Part shown: piece by piece, positions 27,103 to 35,500 of the stretch
Position numbering within the stretch: position 1 is the first letter of the stretch
How the letters are laid out: each line of letters starts with the position of its first letter
Assembly: GCA_963817855.1 (NCBI GenBank)
Contig: CAWFQA010000001.1
Location: 1,178,001-1,242,000 of the forward strand
DNA: 64,000 bases
Direction: 5' to 3'
Origin: JAKAAZ01 sp963817855
GTDB lineage: Bacteria; Acidobacteriota; Terriglobia; Terriglobales; Acidobacteriaceae
Program-made: the position numbers and the translations under genes
Notes under the pieces: generated by a model
What the model saw: only the letters and a program-made list of their open reading frames with translations
Told to the model about the DNA's origin: nothing
The model's database searches: none

Positions 27103-28901
27103 GTGATCTGACCACCAGCTCCGCTTCCACCAACGTCTCCACAGCGCGCCTGCCGCTGGCTGCCGCCCCCGTGTCCACGGCCGCCTTCCAGCTGACGGAT
27201 GCGGAAATTAAGCACATCGCTCCCACTCGCGGCGATCGCCTGTTCCTTGTTCTCTCCATCTTCATCGGCATCCTGTCCGGACTGCTAGTCGTTTGCTTCC
27301 GCATGTCCATCGAATGGCTGCGCGTGCTGCTGCTCGGCTCCGTGCCGCACCCGGGCCAATATCGCCTGCTCCTGGCTCCGATGCTCATCGGCCTGATTCT
27401 CGGCCTGATGGTCAAATACATTTTTCCCCAGGCTCGCGGCAGCGGCATCAATCAAACAAAGGCCGCGCTCTACATTTACAACGGCTACATTTCCGTTCGC
27501 ACCATGATCGGAAAATTTATCACCTCGGCGCTCGCCATCGGTTCAGGCCACTCGCTCGGGCCGGAAGACCCATCCCTGCAGATCGGTGCCGGCATCGCCT
27601 CGCTGATCGGTCGTCGGCTGCATCTTAGCCGCGAGCGTCTCCGTCTGTTCGCTCCCGTCGGCGCAGCTGCCGGCCTGGCCGCTGCTTTCAACGCGCCCAT
27701 CTCCGCCATTCTGTTTGTCATTGAGGAAGTCATCGGCTCGTGGAGCGCCGCCGTCCTCGGCTCTATCGTGCTCGCCGCGGTCTCCAGCGTCGTTGTCGCC
27801 CGCTACTTCTGGACCTCGCAGCCCATGTTCCATATCCCGCCCATCACCCTGCGAGATAGCCGCGAACTGCTCGCCTATGCCGTCCTGGGTATTGTCGGCG
27901 GATTTGCTGCTGTCCTCTTTTCCCGGCTGCTCGCCACCTTGCGCCCCTGGCTCCGCTCGCTTCCCAATTGGACCCAGATCCTGCAACCCGGCGTAGCCGG
28001 ACTGCTCGTCGGCGCCATCGGCTTCTTCGGTTTCCCCCAGGTCATGGGCTCCGGCTACAACACCATCGATCACGCCATGCATGGCGAGTATATGTGGCAC
28101 GTCCTGCTAGCTCTGGCCATCCTCAAGATCCTGGCCACCACGTTGTCTTTTTCCAGCGGTACCCCCGGAGGCATGTTCGCTCCAACATTATTTATCGGGG
28201 CCATGCTCGGCGCATCCGTCGGCAGTTTCGAAAAGCATTTCTTTCCCCACCTCACCGGTTCCGTTGGCGCTTACGCCCTCGTTGGTATGGGAGTGTTATT
28301 CGCTGGCTTCCTTCGCGTCCCTCTCACCAGCGTCTTCATGGTGTTTGAGCTCAGCGGAAATTACTCCATCGTTCTGCCAGTCATTCTGGCCAACACCCTG
28401 GCTTACCTCATCGCCCGCAGCCTTCAGCCTGTCCCCATTTTTGAAACCTTCACCCTGCAAGATGGTCTGAACCTGCCCTCCATGGAAGAGGCCCGGGAAG
28501 AGACCACCTTGCGCATTGAGGACGCGCTGCATCCATTTGACGGCCATGCCTTTGTGGGTTCCGAACCCGCCGCCCTCATTGCCGCCAAAATTCAGGAAGA
28601 AAAGGAAGATGTCGCCCTCATTCGCACCGCCCGCAATCGCTGGTATGTTCTGCCGGCCACCGATCTGCCCAAGCTGGTGCAGGCTTCCACCCGCGTCGAT
28701 CAACCGATTGAGGAGTTGCTCCCCGACGACCGCGCGCCCTTCCTCTATCCTGACCTGCCGCTCAACGAAACTCTGGCCCACTTCAACCGCTGGCCCATCC
28801 TGCCCATCGTCAACCGCGCCGTCTCCGGCCTGCTTGAAGGCGTCGTCTCCCAGGCCGACGTCTTAAAGTGCTATCAAGAGCACGTCCACGTCCAGGGCTA
28901 G
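27099..28901 (+). CDS. CLC-family chloride/proton antiporter with C-terminal CBS-like region
   Basis: A 600-residue protein. CLC selectivity motifs are present: GSGIN (about 114), SLGPEDPSLQIG with the gating-type Glu (about 156) and GTPGGMFAPTLFIG. A pair of Glu in FVIEEVIGSW matches the internal proton-path Glu of exchangers, so antiport is likelier than a passive channel. The filter motif reads GPEDP where E. coli ClcA has GREGP. About ten to twelve membrane segments run from residue 46 to about 440; the last 140 residues look like a degenerate CBS pair (final repeat HFNRWPILPIVN). Its stop is 21 bp from the end of the convergent glutamate dehydrogenase gene. Confidence 0.92.
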   Translation: MSDLTTSSASTNVSTARLPLAAAPVSTAAFQLTDAEIKHIAPTRGDRLFLVLSIFIGILSGLLVVCFRMSIEWLRVLLLGSVPHPGQYRLLLAPMLIGLILGLMVKYIFPQARGSGINQTKAALYIYNGYISVRTMIGKFITSALAIGSGHSLGPEDPSLQIGAGIASLIGRRLHLSRERLRLFAPVGAAAGLAAAFNAPISAILFVIEEVIGSWSAAVLGSIVLAAVSSVVVARYFWTSQPMFHIPPITLRDSRELLAYAVLGIVGGFAAVLFSRLLATLRPWLRSLPNWTQILQPGVAGLLVGAIGFFGFPQVMGSGYNTIDHAMHGEYMWHVLLALAILKILATTLSFSSGTPGGMFAPTLFIGAMLGASVGSFEKHFFPHLTGSVGAYALVGMGVLFAGFLRVPLTSVFMVFELSGNYSIVLPVILANTLAYLIARSLQPVPIFETFTLQDGLNLPSMEEAREETTLRIEDALHPFDGHAFVGSEPAALIAAKIQEEKEDVALIRTARNRWYVLPATDLPKLVQASTRVDQPIEELLPDDRAPFLYPDLPLNETLAHFNRWPILPIVNRAVSGLLEGVVSQADVLKCYQEHVHVQG

Positions 28902-28922
28902 AGCTTTCTCGCTTCGTTCTTT

Positions 28923-30188
28923 CTAAGCGTAAAACCCTCGTTGGCGAATCACTCCCGCCACGCGGTCCATCGCCAGCATGTACGCGGCAATCCTGTTGAC
29001 CACTCCATGCGTGTGCCGGTAATGAATCACATGCTCGAAGCTCTTGATCAGGATCTCGTCCAGCCGCTCATTCACTACGTCTTCCTTCCAGAAATATCCC
29101 TGCCGGTCCTGCACCCATTCAAAGTATGACGCCGTCACGCCTCCCGCATTCGCCAGAATGTCCGGGATAATGAACACGCCCTTCTCTTTCAGAATGGTGT
29201 CCGCAAACGCCGTCGTCGGCCCGTTCGCACCCTCGCACACAATCCGCGCCGAAATCTTGGCGGCATTATGGCTCGTGATCACATTCTCGGTCGCCGCCGG
29301 AATCAATATGTCGCACGCCGTCGTCAGCAACTCGGCTGACTCCATCGCCTCCGCTCCATGGAACCCGACAACCGTCCCGTGACGTTCCCGGTGCCGGCTC
29401 AGCGCGTGGATATCCAGGCCGTTGGCGTTGTAGAGGCCCCCATCGTACTCCGCGATGCCAATAATTTTGCAGCCCACCTCCGCCAGCAACTCGGCCGCGT
29501 TCGACCCCACATTGCCAAATCCCTGGATGATAATCCTGCATCCTTCCACCGGCATCTTCAGGTGCCGCAGCGCCTCCAGGCACACCACCCGCACTCCGCG
29601 CCCCGTCGCCTGCCGCCGCCCGCGCGAGCCTCCCAGCTCGATCGGCTTGCCCGTCACCACCGCCGTCACCGTCTGCCGCATGTGCATGGAATACGTATCC
29701 ATGATCCACGCCATGGTCTGCTCATTGGTGTTCACATCCGGCGCCGGAACATCCTTTTCCGGCCCTAGAAATTCGATGATCTCCGACGTGTAGCGCCGCG
29801 TAATCCGCTCCAGCTCGCCCTTCGACAGCTTCTTCGGATCGCAGATCACTCCGCCCTTCGCCCCGCCAAACGGAATATCCACCACCGCGCACTTCCACGT
29901 CATCCAGCTCGCCAGCGCCCGCACCTCATCCAGCGTCACGTCCGGCGCATAGCGAATCCCGCCCTTGGCCGGCCCGCGCGCCAGCGAGTGATGCACCCGG
30001 AATCCAGTAAACAGTTCGACGTGCCCGTCATCCATCAATACCGGAAAATGCACAATGATCTCCCGGTTGGGCGACCGCAGCACCTTCCACAAATCGTCTT
30101 CCAGGTTCAGCTTGCGCGCTGCAAAATCAAACCGCGCCGCCTGCGCTTCCCATGGATTCATTTCCTGCTCAACTGAAATCGTTGCCAT
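28923..30188 (-). CDS. gdhA: Glutamate dehydrogenase (Glu/Leu/Phe/Val dehydrogenase family)
   Basis: A 421-residue protein, the length of the hexameric RocG/GudB-type enzymes. Substrate-binding ARGPAKGGIRYAP, the catalytic Lys in MTWKCAVVDIPFGGAKGGV and the Asp in VPAPDVNT are intact. The nucleotide fold is at IIIQGFGNVGSNAAELL. It interconverts glutamate and 2-oxoglutarate plus ammonia. NAD or NADP use cannot be fixed by eye. The start is ATG 30188; the next gene upstream is about 345 bp away. Confidence 0.95.
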   Translation of the reverse strand: MATISVEQEMNPWEAQAARFDFAARKLNLEDDLWKVLRSPNREIIVHFPVLMDDGHVELFTGFRVHHSLARGPAKGGIRYAPDVTLDEVRALASWMTWKCAVVDIPFGGAKGGVICDPKKLSKGELERITRRYTSEIIEFLGPEKDVPAPDVNTNEQTMAWIMDTYSMHMRQTVTAVVTGKPIELGGSRGRRQATGRGVRVVCLEALRHLKMPVEGCRIIIQGFGNVGSNAAELLAEVGCKIIGIAEYDGGLYNANGLDIHALSRHRERHGTVVGFHGAEAMESAELLTTACDILIPAATENVITSHNAAKISARIVCEGANGPTTAFADTILKEKGVFIIPDILANAGGVTASYFEWVQDRQGYFWKEDVVNERLDEILIKSFEHVIHYRHTHGVVNRIAAYMLAMDRVAGVIRQRGFYA

Positions 30189-30533
30189 ACAAGTACTCCG
30201 CTTCTGCTGGCCGAGGATTCGCGTGTCGTTCCTGGGAGATCTTTGTCGCCGCGAGCCCTATTCCGGCCAAACCTCCGGAGTATAGGCCCGCCCCCTCACC
30301 TCCGGCAAGGAGACAGATCACATTGGTAACTACCCCAAAATATGGCGTTGCTGCCTGTGCAAGAGTTGCACGCTGTAAAAATCTGCGGGTGAAACGATAC
30401 CGAAAGGCTCGGTTTTTCGCCCGATGATAGTAGTACTCGTGTGTGAGGTCGCTGATATGGCGAATGACACACGGATGCAGTTTCGGTTCCTGACCCAGAC
30501 TCCCTCGGCCTACGGCGTGTAAGAAGGTAATTC
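30189..30533. other. Upstream region of glutamate dehydrogenase, no gene supported
   Basis: This 345-bp stretch has frames on both strands, but none has a plausible start, composition or domain. It presumably carries the gdhA promoter. I identify no regulatory site. Confidence 0.4.
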
Positions 30534-30854
30534 CTAGATATGCCAAGTGAGTCGGATGACAAAGATCATCAAAATGCCGCAGACTGCTCCAAGCGCCATT
30601 CCAAAGACAGCAATCCTTCTTCCCTGCGTCATGAGCGGCCCGCGATAGATAAACACAAACCAAATCGCGAAACCCACGAAGGCTAGACTAAGGAAGTACA
30701 CATAGGACTTGGAATCCCAAGCGGAATAGAGAAGGGCGCGCTGTCTATCTGTCATGTTTGGAAGCGCGATGAACTGAAGAAAGGCCCAGTCGAGAAGCCC
30801 TAAAACGGGGACGCCGATGGCGACTTGGCGCATAGATAAGTCTTGCAATTTCAT
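30534..30854 (-). CDS. Small three-helix membrane protein
   Basis: A 106-residue protein with three hydrophobic segments (about residues 11-30, 50-70 and 82-102) and a basic loop (YRGPLMTQGRRI) between the last two. It starts with ATG 30854; no strong ribosome site is seen. No family is recognised. The clean membrane pattern over the whole length supports a real gene. Confidence 0.6.
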   Translation of the reverse strand: MKLQDLSMRQVAIGVPVLGLLDWAFLQFIALPNMTDRQRALLYSAWDSKSYVYFLSLAFVGFAIWFVFIYRGPLMTQGRRIAVFGMALGAVCGILMIFVIRLTWHI

Positions 30855-30928
30855 GCAGGCTATTGTTCCACATGCGAAATAACCACGTAACCGGTTTGCT
30901 GCAAAAAAGATTTGTGCTAGGCGGGTCG

Positions 30929-31019
30929 CCCATTCAAGCCTTCCTTTGGCTTGAGTGGGATCGGGTAATCCCTGACCACTGCAAGGAACGCATCAAGGAT
31001 GGTCGCCCTCATCCTTGAT
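30929..31019. repeat. Two adjacent hairpins
   Basis: 30929-30959 pairs CCCATTCAAGCC with GGCTTGAGTGGG (one G-T), loop TTCCTTT. 30992-31019 pairs ATCAAGGATG with CATCCTTGAT, loop GGTCGCCCT less the edges. The first stem is nearly the same as the stem at 45287-45323, although the GGGGCACCC tag is not kept here. Confidence 0.6.
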
Positions 31020-31061
31020 AGATTTGTTAAAACCCAAACGAGAGTCTACGCCGTCCGCCAA

Positions 31062-31286
31062 CTAGTCTGACTGGTCTTCAAACGGAAGAATGTCATCAGG
31101 CCTTAGCCACATTCCTTCGCCGCACCCGCCTAACGCCTCCGAATGAACGGCCATCATTGTCCAGTCTGATTGTCGTTGTTTCTCGCGCTGCTCTTCAAAG
31201 TCGGCCATAGATTCCAAACCGGGCTTGGTAAATATGACGAACGCTCCGCATTTGCATCGATACCCCGTGCGTATTCTGGGTGCCAT
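31062..31286 (-). CDS. Possible small cysteine-containing protein
   Basis: About 74 residues from ATG 31286, with GGGG six bases upstream; starts at 31316 and 31361 are alternatives. The sequence has TGYRCKCGAFVIF near its N-terminus, a short CxC pair like that of small zinc-ribbon-like proteins, then a charged helix and an acidic tail. No family is recognised. Weakly supported. Confidence 0.4.
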   Translation of the reverse strand: MAPRIRTGYRCKCGAFVIFTKPGLESMADFEEQREKQRQSDWTMMAVHSEALGGCGEGMWLRPDDILPFEDQSD

Positions 31287-31375
31287 ATTAAACCCCGCGT
31301 CCAGTAAACCAACCATTTCTACAATTGTCCAAGCACAGATGGGGAAGGGCGGGCGGCCCATCCTCTAAATAATGA

Positions 31376-31412
31376 GGGTGCCCCATCCTTCGCGTAGTTT
31401 GCGAAGGGTGGG
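31376..31412. repeat. Hairpin with GGGTGCCCCA tag
   Basis: GGGTGCCCCA leads into stem CCTTCGC/GCGAAGG with loop GTAGTTT, then GTGGG. Read on the other strand the tag is TGGGGCACCC, as in the copies at 6874, 45287, 49917 and 54782; the stem sequence differs. Confidence 0.65.
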
Positions 31413-31452
31413 AAAGAGGAGGCTGGCAGCTCGTTCGACGGAACCGTCACAA

Positions 31453-31989
31453 TCAGGCCACAGCTTGCGCAGCTTTTTTCGCCTCTGCGGAATCGTAGCT
31501 TTCGCCGTAAATCGCCGGTACTTTGCCGCCCATTGGGCGCAGGTATGTGGACAACTGGCCGCGATGGTGAACCGCGTGCAGCAGGCCTCGCTGCAGAAAA
31601 GCGTACGCAGGGCGCTGGAAGGCTCCGCGAAAATCCACCATCTTGATCAACTGTTCCCCCGACAATTGGCTGACCGCTTCGAAATTCTTCGCGTGCTCTT
31701 GCCCATACCACTCGGCAACCTCTTCCGGCGTCTTTACATCTTCCGGAATCTTCACGCTGCCCGGCACAAACGCCCCGTCCACCACCGATTTGAGAAAGAA
31801 GTTATCTGCGCTGGCGATGTGCCGCAGCAGTTCGTTGGCTGTTTTCGCACATGGGTCAGGACGGTAATCCAGGCGGTCCTTGGGGACCGCCGCAAGAACT
31901 GTCCGAGTGGTGCGGCTTTCGTTTTTCAGCATGCCCAGCAGCACATTATGGACAAACAGATGCGCTTGTTCTGCGTTGATTTCGCTCAC
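31453..31989 (-). CDS. DinB family protein
   Basis: A 178-residue four-helix-bundle protein. The GTG start at 31989 sits behind AAGGAGA, whereas upstream starts give 43 unconserved residues. The metal-ligand histidine pattern of DinB/YfiT proteins is visible: His in ELLRHIASADNFF and the pair in LLHAVHHRGQLSTYLRPMG. Members include metal-dependent thiol (bacillithiol or mycothiol) S-transferases; most are uncharacterised. The VanX-like gene lies upstream on the same strand, with a gap of about 110 bp. Confidence 0.88.
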   Translation of the reverse strand: MSEINAEQAHLFVHNVLLGMLKNESRTTRTVLAAVPKDRLDYRPDPCAKTANELLRHIASADNFFLKSVVDGAFVPGSVKIPEDVKTPEEVAEWYGQEHAKNFEAVSQLSGEQLIKMVDFRGAFQRPAYAFLQRGLLHAVHHRGQLSTYLRPMGGKVPAIYGESYDSAEAKKAAQAVA

Positions 31990-32098
31990 AGCATTTCTCC
32001 TTAGGATTTTGGTGAATTCGAGCCGCGTCTCAGGTTTCCCGCTACGAGTTGGATGTGTCTCGGTAAGATTGGTCGCGCAATTTGTGCAGGCCACATCT

Positions 32099-32824
32099 CT
32101 ATTTGCCGAGGTCTTCAAACTTCACATTCAGGATTGGATACTGTTTCCAATCCTTATAGTCGAAGTGCCACCACTCGGTCGGGTTCACGGTGAAGCCCTG
32201 CTTCTCCATCACGCGGCGCAACAGAGCCCGCAGGGCCCGCTCGCCCGCCGTGCCGCCGGGGTAGTCGGCATAGGCGTGCTTGGTCATTTCATCGTAGCCG
32301 CTGGGCATCGTGACTTCCTCGCCCGTTTTCAAGTCATACAGTGACAGGTCGACCGCGCATCCGCGATTGTGGATGGAGCCCTTGGCCGGGTCGGCAACGA
32401 AAATCTTCTTGTCGTTCGGCGTTGCGTCCCAAAAAATCTTTGTCACATACCATGGCCGATAACCGTCGTGGACAATGACGCCAAACCCGTACGGCTTCAG
32501 CTCGTGATTGGCGCGCACCAGCGCCTCCGCGGCCGGACGCTGCAGAAAGGCCCGCGCCTGGGTATACACCGGAGTCTGCAGAAAATTGTTCGTGGTCGCG
32601 TACCGGATGTCGAGCTTGATGGTGGGATCGAGTGTGGTCAACTCCACCAGATCTGGTTTGCGGAAAGTTCCCGATTCATGCGGCGGTCGCGCCTTAAGCG
32701 CCTCGGCGCGCAACTCCGGCACCGGTCGCAGGGGAGTGATGTGGAAGCTTACCTGTTGCGCCAAACCAGCTTGCAAAAGCAACAGACAACCAAAGCGGAC
32801 GGTCCAGCGCAGCCAGGATTTCAT
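32099..32824 (-). CDS. Exported D-alanyl-D-alanine dipeptidase (VanX/DdpX-like, M15D)
   Basis: About 241 residues from ATG 32824 (ATG 32833 is an equal alternative). A signal peptide (WLRWTVRFGCLLLLQAGLAQ) shows export. M15D motifs are intact: GYRP with the substrate Arg, SIHNRGCAVDLSL with the His and Asp zinc ligands, and EWWHFDY with the catalytic Glu and the last His ligand. Such enzymes cleave free D-Ala-D-Ala; export points to peptidoglycan-dipeptide use rather than vancomycin resistance. No vanH/vanA/vanRS genes are nearby. Confidence 0.9.
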   Translation of the reverse strand: MKSWLRWTVRFGCLLLLQAGLAQQVSFHITPLRPVPELRAEALKARPPHESGTFRKPDLVELTTLDPTIKLDIRYATTNNFLQTPVYTQARAFLQRPAAEALVRANHELKPYGFGVIVHDGYRPWYVTKIFWDATPNDKKIFVADPAKGSIHNRGCAVDLSLYDLKTGEEVTMPSGYDEMTKHAYADYPGGTAGERALRALLRRVMEKQGFTVNPTEWWHFDYKDWKQYPILNVKFEDLGK

Positions 32825-33064
32825 ACCGCTCATTTCAACATAATTTCCAGCGCAATCGAGCGCAAACTCATGCCCCCGCTCTGGCTCTTCCTCCGCGCGG
32901 GCAATCACATCGCTCCCTCGCCTACACGGAGAAGCTCCGATTTCCAGGGAAGTTGCACCGAAATATGTGCGGAAGAAGGGAGAATTGCACGAGAAACGAG
33001 GCAAAAAGATAGCGGCCTTAGCAACCAAAATGTGATATTTGGTTGCTAAGGCAACTAAATAATC

Positions 33065-33855
33065 TCAGGCTGAAACCGGCAGTGAAATTTTGAATGTCGT
33101 GCCGCTTCTCCCCGGTCGTACACTGCTTCGCAGTGAGATTCTGCCCTGATTGTGCTCGACAATTCTTTTCGACAACGCCAGCCCCAATCCATTCCCGGCC
33201 TTTTTTGTCGTGAAGAACGGCACAAAAATCTGATGCATATCTTCTGCGGGAATTCCGTGTCCGTTGTCCGCAACCACAATATGAATTTCGTGATTGTATT
33301 GGCTCAGGCGCATCCGCAGCGTGCCATCGCGCGGCAACGCATCGAGTGAATTCACGATCAGGTTCGACATCACCTGCAGCATTTCTGTGATGTACACCTG
33401 GGCGATCACTTCCTCCGGTAAAGTCCTTGACGACGCGGATTTGCTTGGCTTTCACCGTGCGTTGATGAATGCGCAGGGCTGCTTCGGCCAGCGTCACCAG
33501 GCGAACCTGCTGCGGAGAAGTTGTTTCGCGCGCAAATCCCAACGTTTGACTCGCAATGTGATTGAGCATCGACAACTGCTCTTCGATACGCTGCAGATAT
33601 GTGCGCACCGCATCGGCGTTGTCCGCTTCCTCCATTGCAAGGTAGGCGAGGTTTCCGACGGCTTCCAGCGGGTTTCGGATTTCGTGCATTAGTTCCAGCG
33701 CCAGCAATCCAGACGTGGCTCTCTCTTCCGCGTGCCGTAACGTTTCGCTCATGTCCGCCAGTTTCGACTGGAGGTCTGCGATGGCTATTCGAGTTTTTCA
33801 CCGAGCCCTCCCCCAGGCGCTGGAGAGGACGCTCTGTGGTTTCTTGAGTCGCCAT
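33065..33855 (-). pseudogene. Soluble sensor histidine kinase, broken by two +1 frameshifts
   Basis: Joining three frames gives a complete small kinase of about 262 residues. Frame 1 from ATG 33855 gives the first ~24 residues. Frame 2 (about 33785-33416) gives a coiled region (IAIADLQSKLADMSETLRHAEERA), the H-box LMHEIRNP and the second dimerisation helix to VVKDFTG. Frame 3 (about 33414-33065) gives the ATPase domain: N-box LIVNSLDALPRDG, G1 VVADNGHGIPA, F-box FVPFFTTKKAGNGLGLALS and G2 GRSGTTFKISLP. Each break is one extra base, near 33784 and 33415. No membrane segment or sensor domain is seen. No response regulator lies beside it; the Crp/Fnr gene is divergent. Confidence 0.85.
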
Positions 33856-34175
33856 ATATGGAGCTATCGCTCCGCAGACCAGTGGTGCTGAAAATCTTCT
33901 ACGTTGAATATAGATGGCCGACCGACCAGATATGTCGCCTACCCGACATTTTCATGTTGGTGGCATCATGTGAATTCGATCGCGCCAGAGCGAGATTTCG
34001 GAAGAAAGCAACCTCGCTCTCTTTTCTACGTTGAGTGTCCGGTAGACGACATAACTTCTTGATTTTCCAGAGTATATTCGACCGTAGAGCAGATAAAAAA
34101 CTGCCCGACTAGCGTTCAGAAGCGTAATCTTCTGCCGGTTTTGGCAGTCCTTTGCGAGCCTGATTAAGGATTGCC
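33856..34175. other. Divergent region between histidine kinase and Crp/Fnr genes
   Basis: This 320-bp stretch contains a short imperfect palindrome CCGACAT-TTTC-ATGTTGG near 33946 and two CGTAGAxxA-like T/A-rich stretches, but no site matches a standard Fnr or Crp half-site pair convincingly. No gene is supported. Confidence 0.4.
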
Positions 34176-34910
34176 ATGTTTAGCGTGATGGAAAATCTTC
34201 TATTGGCTTCACTTTCTGCCGAGAGTCGCGAACTTATTTACTCTCAATCCACGCCGGTGACGCTTCCGTTGCGTTCCGTGTTGTGTCCCGCTAATAGCGT
34301 CCCCGCAGAAGCGTACTTCATGACGTCAGGGCTGGCCTCAATTGTCGGTTCCACTTCAGACGGAGAAACGGCCGAGGTGGGCATCGTGGGGCGCGAGGGG
34401 TTGGTGGGGGCGACCCATTTGCTGGGTCCGGCTGTCGCCCCCACAGACTGCTTCATCCAGTTGTCCGGTTCGGCGCTCAAGATCGCCTATCCCAAACTGC
34501 AGCAGTTGTTTCTGACGTCAGAAGAGATCCGCGCACGCATTTTGGAATTCGTCCAGGAAAAGATATTCAGCCTCAGTCAGCTGGCAACCTGCAATCGTCT
34601 GCACAATGCGGAAGAGCGATTGGCGCGATGGTTGCTGATGGTGGACGATTGTATCCAGTCAGACACGATCGATCTGACCCAGGAATTTCTGGCGCAGATG
34701 CTGGGCGCGCAGCGTACCACGGTCACCATGGTGGCCGGAACGCTACAGCGAGCCGGTTTGATTGAGTACAAGCGAGGCACGCTGCACATCGTGAATCGCA
34801 CGCAATTGGAAGCGGCCGCCTGCGACTGCTACGGCGTGATAAAAAAGCTGTACTCCAACCTCTACAAAAAGCAGCTTTCACCGCGAGCAGATTTCCAATT
34901 CCTACCGTAG
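34176..34910 (+). CDS. Crp/Fnr family transcriptional regulator
   Basis: A 244-residue protein. The N-terminal cyclic-nucleotide-binding-like barrel (about 15-130) includes VGIVGREGLVGATHLLG. A dimer helix follows, and the C-terminal winged helix has DLTQEFLAQMLGAQRTTVTMVAGTLQRAGLIEYKRGTLHIVN. There are no N-terminal cysteines for an Fe-S cluster and no Arg-Ser phosphate pocket of the cAMP type, so the effector is unknown. The region before the TonB-receptor gene is the nearest candidate target (inference). Confidence 0.92.
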   Translation: MFSVMENLLLASLSAESRELIYSQSTPVTLPLRSVLCPANSVPAEAYFMTSGLASIVGSTSDGETAEVGIVGREGLVGATHLLGPAVAPTDCFIQLSGSALKIAYPKLQQLFLTSEEIRARILEFVQEKIFSLSQLATCNRLHNAEERLARWLLMVDDCIQSDTIDLTQEFLAQMLGAQRTTVTMVAGTLQRAGLIEYKRGTLHIVNRTQLEAAACDCYGVIKKLYSNLYKKQLSPRADFQFLP

Positions 34911-35500
34911 AAAGCCTTAGGCGATCGGAGGTACGATCACAGACTGGTCGAATGAGGCGGTCGTCTCGGTCCTATCCTCGGACGGGACAGTCGGCCGAAT
35001 ACAGTACGGACCAGCGCAGCCGACCAAAAAAATGCCAATCAAGATTGCATGGAAAGTTTGCAAATAACTCTAGAAAAATGTGTTAAGCATCGAGAGTTTG
35101 GATGCGAGCATTGACGCGGTCCATTCAGCGGGATACGATGCGTCATGATCAATTTGGCGCGAGCGCAGGCCGGCTCCGAATCCAACGCAACCCCAGAGGT
35201 CACCCGGCTACACCCGGGGTGGACAGCTTTCCTTGCGGGCAGTTTGACGCATTTTCCTGGGAACCATCTCGATCATCCCGGCCATATTTCCAGTGAATCC
35301 ACAGGATGTCTGCGCTACGTTCGCTTGCTTTGTTCCAGGCATGTGCTGCCAAAACAAACACGCCCTGGACTCTTCGGCTGCGATTGATTAGTTAGAAGCG
35401 CTCCCGCGCTCGAATGTGTGCAAATCGGACGACCGTGCCGGTTTTTTGCTCCCACCACTCTAAAAACCATTCGTTGTCGAAGAATCAATTGGAGGATCCA
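34911..35500. other. Long leader region before the TonB receptor gene, no gene supported
   Basis: This 590-bp stretch contains short open frames without ribosome sites or recognisable composition. It has inverted GGTCCTATCC/GGACGGGACAG-like pieces near 34968-34995 and an A7 run near 35026. It may hold a promoter and a long 5' leader for the receptor. No riboswitch class is recognised. Confidence 0.4.

Noticed and set aside
32099..32824. Vancomycin-resistance cluster around the VanX-like gene
   Set aside because: No vanH, vanA-type ligase or vanRS pair nearby and the protein carries a signal peptide.
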